Part shown: positions 60,385-64,000 of the stretch, piece after piece
Position numbering within the stretch: position 1 is the stretch's first letter
How the letters are laid out: each line of letters opens with the position of its first letter
Source: Pseudomonas kielensis
GTDB taxonomy: Bacteria; Pseudomonadota; Gammaproteobacteria; Pseudomonadales; Pseudomonadaceae
Direction of reading: 5' to 3'
DNA: 64,000 nucleotides
NCBI RefSeq assembly: GCF_014236655.1
Contig: NZ_JACMYG010000003.1
Span: forward strand, 248,001-312,000
Program-made: the position numbers and the translations under genes
The notes under the pieces: generated by a model
Seen by the model: the letters and a program-made list of their open reading frames with translations, nothing else
Databases searched by the model: none
What the model was told of the DNA's origin: nothing

Positions 60385-61243
60385 TGATCTCCAGCAGTGC
60401 GCTCACTGCCGCAGTGGCGAGCCCATGGTTGAGGGTCAGGGCATACAGGTTGATCGGCACTGCCGGCGACAGGGGGCAGACGTCCAGGCCGCCGGCCTTG
60501 GCCCCCAGGGCGGTAAAGGGGTCGACGATGGCCAGGCCTTCGCCAGCCTCGACCATGCTGCGCATCATCTGGTGGGTCTGCACCCGGGTGTGAATCACCG
60601 GGGCGGGGCGCAGCGCCTGCAACTTGCTGTCGAACAGCGGGCTCAGTGGGTCGTGGCCTTCCAGTCCCACCAATGACTGGCCCGCCAGGTCCTGCACGCC
60701 GATGTACTTCTGTCGCGGCTGCAGCCAGCCGTGGGGAGCCAGGAGCTGGAGCTTGCCCTGGGCCAGGAGCTGGCAATGAATATCGGGGTGCTCGGGGTCA
60801 TGCAGGCTCAAGCCGAGGTCGCTTTCGCGCAGCAGCAGGCTCCTGACGATGTCGCGGGTGGGTTGGCTGTGCAGCGAGCAGGGGGCATCGGGAAACCGTC
60901 GGCGCAGGCTCGCCAGTCCCTGGGGCACCAGTTGCTGGGCCAGGGGCGGGGTGCAGATCACCCGCAATGGCGGGGCCTGGTACTGTCGCAGGCTGTCGGC
61001 CAGGCGTTGCACAGGCTCGAAGGCTTCGTACACGCGGGCTATCTGCACTTGCAACTGGCGAGCTTCGCGGGTCGCCTGCAGGCGCCCACGCACGCTGGCA
61101 AACAGCATGAAGCCGAGATGATCCTCGGCCTCGCGCAACATCCCCTCGATCGCGGCCACCGGCAATTGCAGCATCTCGGCAGCGGTGCCTAGATGGCTGG
61201 TTTGCAGGAGTGCCTGAATCACTTCGATATGGCGTAGACGCAT
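60350..61243 (-). CDS. LysR-family transcriptional regulator
   Basis: A 297-residue LysR protein. HTH at ~1-60 (MRLRHIEVIQALLQTSHLGTAAEMLQLPVAAIEGMLREAEDHLGFMLF), then the effector domain (PPLRVICTPPLAQQLVP; EAGEGLAIVDPFTALG). The recognition-helix region is less canonical (LPVAAIEGM in place of the common SQPAVS). Target unknown; convergent with the GNAT gene, whose 3' end it overlaps. Confidence 0.85.
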   Translation of the reverse strand: MRLRHIEVIQALLQTSHLGTAAEMLQLPVAAIEGMLREAEDHLGFMLFASVRGRLQATREARQLQVQIARVYEAFEPVQRLADSLRQYQAPPLRVICTPPLAQQLVPQGLASLRRRFPDAPCSLHSQPTRDIVRSLLLRESDLGLSLHDPEHPDIHCQLLAQGKLQLLAPHGWLQPRQKYIGVQDLAGQSLVGLEGHDPLSPLFDSKLQALRPAPVIHTRVQTHQMMRSMVEAGEGLAIVDPFTALGAKAGGLDVCPLSPAVPINLYALTLNHGLATAAVSALLEIIKAQAEAMLAG

Positions 61244-61330
61244 GCGTGAAGTCCATGTTCAGCCGGTGAGGGGTAGTGGCTGAATCCTAACCCAAGTCCG
61301 TGACGTTGACTTCAGCTCATGACGGCGGGC

Positions 61331-61567
61331 TCAAGAGGCGACGTTGGCGTCCGGTTCACGAATGATGGTGACGCCCGATTGCACCAGTACAAATTCATTG
61401 CCGTCGAGTTTGTTGACCCGATCACCGATGGCCAGCTTGTAGGTGGTCACGGGTGCGCTGCTGCTGAAACCGTCTGCCGACGGGGTGGAATCCTGGAACT
61501 CATGCACCGAATAGACACGGCCCTCTGCGTCTCTTGCATGGAATTGTCCGACGAGTACTGCTGCCAT
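61331..61567 (-). CDS. Conserved hypothetical small protein (78 aa)
   Basis: A 78-residue soluble protein (MAAVLVGQFHARDAEGRVYSVHEFQDS... ending REPDANVAS), mostly beta-strand-like, without cysteines or membrane segments. It resembles small uncharacterised proteins common in Pseudomonas. ATG 61567 has AGAGGTT upstream. A 16-bp palindrome at 61636 may belong to its control region. Confidence 0.65.
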   Translation of the reverse strand: MAAVLVGQFHARDAEGRVYSVHEFQDSTPSADGFSSSAPVTTYKLAIGDRVNKLDGNEFVLVQSGVTIIREPDANVAS

Positions 61568-61635
61568 CTGCTTAGAACCTCTGGAGATAAGTCACTCAAT
61601 TTGCGGTTCTGTAGACCGTCGATAAGCTTGGTAAG

Positions 61636-61651
61636 TTTTCCTACAGGAAAA
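61636..61651. promoter_or_regulatory. Perfect palindrome upstream of the 78-aa gene
   Basis: TTTTCCTACAGGAAAA followed by more A residues, 69 bp from the start of the small gene. Could be an operator, or a hairpin with a T-run on the minus strand. Confidence 0.4.
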
Positions 61652-61752
61652 AAAATAGTGTTTTGCCGCGATAACAGCGCAACAACCGCCTGACATGGCA
61701 TCGGATCATCTATAACTACAGGCTCCTTTAGCCAGATAGTCGGGAATCTCCA

Positions 61753-62310
61753 ATGAGCAAGGTCTATACGGTTGCTGTCCTGGTGGGTAGCTTGAGAAAA
61801 CAGTCGATCAACCGCAAGGTCGCGCTGGCGCTGGCCGAACTGGCTCCGGCCAACCTGCGCTTGAACATCGTCGAAATTGGTGATCTGGCGCTTTACAACG
61901 AAGACATCGACGTCACCCCGCCGGCAGCCTACAGCACTTTCCGCGATCAGGTGAGCTCATCCGACGCGGTGCTGTTCGTGACCCCGGAATACAACCGCTC
62001 GGTACCGGCACCCTTGAAGAACGCCATCGACGTCGGTTCACGGCCTTACGGCAAGAGCGCCTGGAGCGGCAAGCCGGGCGCGGTGATCAGTGTTTCGCCG
62101 GGTGCGGTCGGCGGTTTTGGCGCCAACCACCACTTGCGCCAGTCCCTGGTGTTCCTCGACGTGCCGTGCATGCAGCAGCCGGAAGCGTACCTGGGCGGCG
62201 CGGGATCGGCCTTTGATGAGGCGGGCAAACTCTCGGAAAAAGTCCGGCCATTCCTGCAAGGCTTCATCGACGCCTACGCCAAGTGGGTTGAGCAACACAA
62301 GAAATCCTGA
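61753..62310 (+). CDS. NAD(P)H-dependent FMN reductase (ChrR/azoreductase-like)
   Basis: A 185-residue flavodoxin-fold reductase. FMN phosphate loop VGSLRKQSINRKV, then TPEYNRSVPAPLKNAIDVGSR and SPGAVGGFGANHHLRQSL, all typical of the NADPH-dependent FMN reductase family that includes chromate reductase ChrR. It acts in quinone or metal reduction and oxidative defence. It is shorter than ArsH and lacks its N-terminal extension, despite the nearby arsB. Confidence 0.87.
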   Translation: MSKVYTVAVLVGSLRKQSINRKVALALAELAPANLRLNIVEIGDLALYNEDIDVTPPAAYSTFRDQVSSSDAVLFVTPEYNRSVPAPLKNAIDVGSRPYGKSAWSGKPGAVISVSPGAVGGFGANHHLRQSLVFLDVPCMQQPEAYLGGAGSAFDEAGKLSEKVRPFLQGFIDAYAKWVEQHKKS

Positions 62311-62483
62311 CCGAGCTTTGTAGCCGCTGCCGAAGGCCGCGCCGGGTTGCGCAGCGACCCCGGCGGCGGTATTGCCAAGTTGAATGAACGTCCTGCGGCC
62401 GTTGACGCAGCCTCGCGCTGCTCGACAGCTGCTACAGGGGCCAACGCGGCTCCCGTAGCTGCCGCACAGTCTGTGCTTTACCA

Positions 62484-62507
62484 AATATTCGAAATTCCAT
62501 ATATTCA
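62484..62507. promoter_or_regulatory. Candidate ArsR operator / ars promoter
   Basis: AT-rich imperfect dyad AATATTCGAAATTCCATATA (extending TTCA), 30 bp before the arsR remnant. It stands out from GC-rich surroundings and resembles ars operators; not proven. Confidence 0.45.
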
Positions 62508-62536
62508 CCCCTCGTTTGTCCAGGCACGCTCCTTCC

Positions 62537-62641
62537 ATGTCCTCATCCTGCAACCCCGTCGAAGTGTTCAAGGCGCTGGCCGATGACACCCGCACCCGTA
62601 TCGCCTTGCTCATCACCCATGAAGGTTGCTGTGCATGCTGA
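62537..62641 (+). pseudogene. arsR: arsR remnant with a large in-frame internal deletion
   Basis: A 34-codon frame begins like ArsR (MSSSCNPVEVFKALADDTRT, then [10 protein letters not shown]) and then ends at once with CCAC and a stop. Normal ArsR proteins are ~115 residues: after THEG comes the ELCVCEL metal site and the winged helix-turn-helix, all missing here. The CC-type ending resembles the C-terminus of some ArsR proteins, so an in-frame deletion of ~80 codons is the simplest reading. The stop overlaps the arsB start (ATGCTGA at 62635). Confidence 0.75.
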
Positions 62642-63918
62642 TCGCCTCTTTGATTTTCCTGCTGACCATCACCCTGGTGATCTGGCAACCCAAGGGCCTG
62701 GGCGTCGGCTGGAGTGCCATGCTCGGCGCGGTGCTGGCTTTGCTCAGCGGCGTGGTGCACCTGAGCGATATCCCCTTGGTCTGGGAGATTATCTGGAATG
62801 CCACCGGGACCTTTGTCGCCCTGATCATCATCAGCCTGCTGCTGGATGAAGCCGGGTTTTTTGCCTGGGCGGCCCTGCATGTGGCGCGCTGGGGGCAGGG
62901 CAGCGGGCGCAAGCTGTTTGCCTATATGGTCTTGCTCGGGGCCCTGGTCTCGGCGTTGTTCGCCAACGACGGCGCGGCGCTGATCCTTACCCCGATTGTG
63001 ATTTCCATGCTGCTGGCCCTGCGATTTTCGCCGACGGCGACCCTGGCCTTCGTGATGGGTGCCGGATTCATCGCCGACACCGCCAGCCTGCCGTTGGTGG
63101 TGTCGAACCTGGTGAATATTGTCTCGGCCGACTTCTTCCACATTGGCTTCAACCGGTATGCCGCGGTCATGGTGCCGGTCAACCTGGTGGCCGTGGCCGC
63201 GACCCTGGCGGTGCTGTTGTGGTACTTCCGTCGCGACATTCCGCAGCGTTACGACCCTGAGCAATTGGCCGATCCGAAGACTGCGATTCACGACCGGGCC
63301 ACTTTTTTTGCCGGTTGGGCGGTGCTGGGGATTCTGCTGCTGGGGTGTTTCGCCCTGGAGCCGCTGGGGATCCCCATCAGTGCGATTTCCGCGGTGTGTG
63401 CGGCCCTGCTGCTGGCCATTGCCGCCCGTGGGCACAAGATTTCCACGCGCAAGGTGTTGAAGGAAGCGCCGTGGCATATCGTGATTTTTTCCCTGGGCAT
63501 GTACCTGGTGGTCTATGGCCTGCGCAATGCCGGGCTGACCGACTACCTGGCCGGCTGGCTGGATCTGTTCGCCCAGTACGGCGTGTGGGGCGCGGCCATG
63601 GGCACCGGGTTGCTGACGGCGTTGCTGTCGTCGCTGATGAACAACCTGCCGACGGTGTTGATCGGCGCCTTGTCGATCGACGCCAGCCAGGCCACCGGGG
63701 TGGTCAAGGAGGCGATGATCTACGCCAACGTGATCGGCAGCGACCTGGGGCCCAAAATCACCCCCATCGGCAGCCTCGCGACCTTGCTCTGGTTGCATGT
63801 GCTGCAACGCAAGAACATCCAGATTGGCTGGGGCTACTATTTCAAGGTCGGGATTGTGCTGACGTTGCCGGTGCTGTTGCTGACCCTGGCGGCGTTGGCG
63901 GTGCGGTTGTCGGTTTAG
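62635..63918 (+). CDS. arsB: Arsenite efflux membrane protein ArsB
   Basis: A 427-residue inner-membrane pump of the ArsB/NhaD superfamily with about 10-12 hydrophobic helices. The start [26 protein letters not shown] and the core segments [36 protein letters not shown] and [20 protein letters not shown] are those of ArsB. It exports arsenite or antimonite. No arsC or arsH follows before the window ends. The start overlaps the arsR remnant by 7 bp, so its translation may depend on that reading frame. Confidence 0.92.
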   Translation: MLIASLIFLLTITLVIWQPKGLGVGWSAMLGAVLALLSGVVHLSDIPLVWEIIWNATGTFVALIIISLLLDEAGFFAWAALHVARWGQGSGRKLFAYMVLLGALVSALFANDGAALILTPIVISMLLALRFSPTATLAFVMGAGFIADTASLPLVVSNLVNIVSADFFHIGFNRYAAVMVPVNLVAVAATLAVLLWYFRRDIPQRYDPEQLADPKTAIHDRATFFAGWAVLGILLLGCFALEPLGIPISAISAVCAALLLAIAARGHKISTRKVLKEAPWHIVIFSLGMYLVVYGLRNAGLTDYLAGWLDLFAQYGVWGAAMGTGLLTALLSSLMNNLPTVLIGALSIDASQATGVVKEAMIYANVIGSDLGPKITPIGSLATLLWLHVLQRKNIQIGWGYYFKVGIVLTLPVLLLTLAALAVRLSV

Positions 63919-64000
63919 AGCAGCGATGGGGGCTGCCCAACCACCGCACCTCTCAGCTCGCCCCCGGAACGTTCGGCCACAAATCAGATACCAGAAACAA

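Noticed and set aside
61753..62310. Assignment as arsH because arsB is near
   Set aside because: The protein is 185 residues with ChrR-type FMN loops and lacks the ArsH extension; a 226-bp gap separates it from the ars genes.
62038..63807. 589-codon minus-strand frame opposite the FMN reductase and arsB
   Set aside because: Runs across two recognised genes; Gln/His/Arg-rich shadow without domains.

Overview
The window is a GC-rich Pseudomonas chromosome segment of the fluorescens/putida type. Several blocks match known Pseudomonas gene orders: a complete ped/exa periplasmic alcohol oxidation locus, a pqqABCDE operon, a pyd pyrimidine-degradation cluster, the order fabI - yej-like ABC genes - mltD - gloB - yafS-like - rnhA - dnaQ - lysine decarboxylase, and catechol/benzoate genes. 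REP-type palindromes of the form TGTGGGAGC...GCGATG are scattered between genes, as is usual in this lineage. No rRNA, tRNA, CRISPR, phage or insertion sequence was seen.

Layout. 1-2669: 3' part of a MocR-type regulator, then pgm. 2984-20133: PQQ alcohol oxidation locus. It has the orphan regulator pedR1, an ABC/beta-propeller/CXXCW accessory operon, the pedS2-pedR2 two-component pair, a pentapeptide protein, a calcium-type dehydrogenase (PedE), cytochrome c550 (PedF), a binding protein, a SoxYZ-like carrier, a zinc hydrolase, a lanthanide-type dehydrogenase (PedH) and aldehyde dehydrogenase (PedI). 20134-21198: no genes, but an ~850-bp long palindromic element. 21199-24473: pqqABCDE. 24583-27457: ercA and the hybrid kinase ercS. 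27549-35868: pyrimidine degradation (TetR regulator, preA, preT, hydantoinase, NCS1 transporter, amidohydrolase). 35934-48034: fabI, a five-gene peptide-type ABC transporter, mltD, gloB, yafS-like, rnhA. 48076-56458: catR/catBCA and benR-benABCD, which separate rnhA from dnaQ. 56548-64000: dnaQ, lysine decarboxylase, GNAT, LysR, small proteins, an FMN reductase, and arsB preceded by a severely shortened arsR.

How the genes work together. Alcohols are oxidised in the periplasm by PedE (Ca2+) or PedH (Ln3+) using PQQ made by pqqABCDE. Electrons pass to PedF, and aldehydes go on to acids through PedI. PedS2/PedR2 (metal switch) and ErcS/PedR1 (alcohol response) probably control the locus. A recurring TACCAA-centred promoter motif links five intergenic regions here. 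The benzoate genes convert benzoate to catechol and the cat genes convert that to 3-oxoadipate enol-lactone. A textbook BenR/XylS tandem site lies upstream of benA and a perfect LysR-type palindrome lies between catR and catB. Pyrimidine bases are reduced by PreAT, ring-opened by the hydantoinase and cleaved by the carbamoyl amidohydrolase.

The most interesting observations are the shared ped/pqq promoter motif, the ~850-bp nested palindrome, the arsR internal deletion next to an intact arsB, the placement of the cat/ben block, and small ORFs translationally coupled to pedS2 and to the pentapeptide gene.
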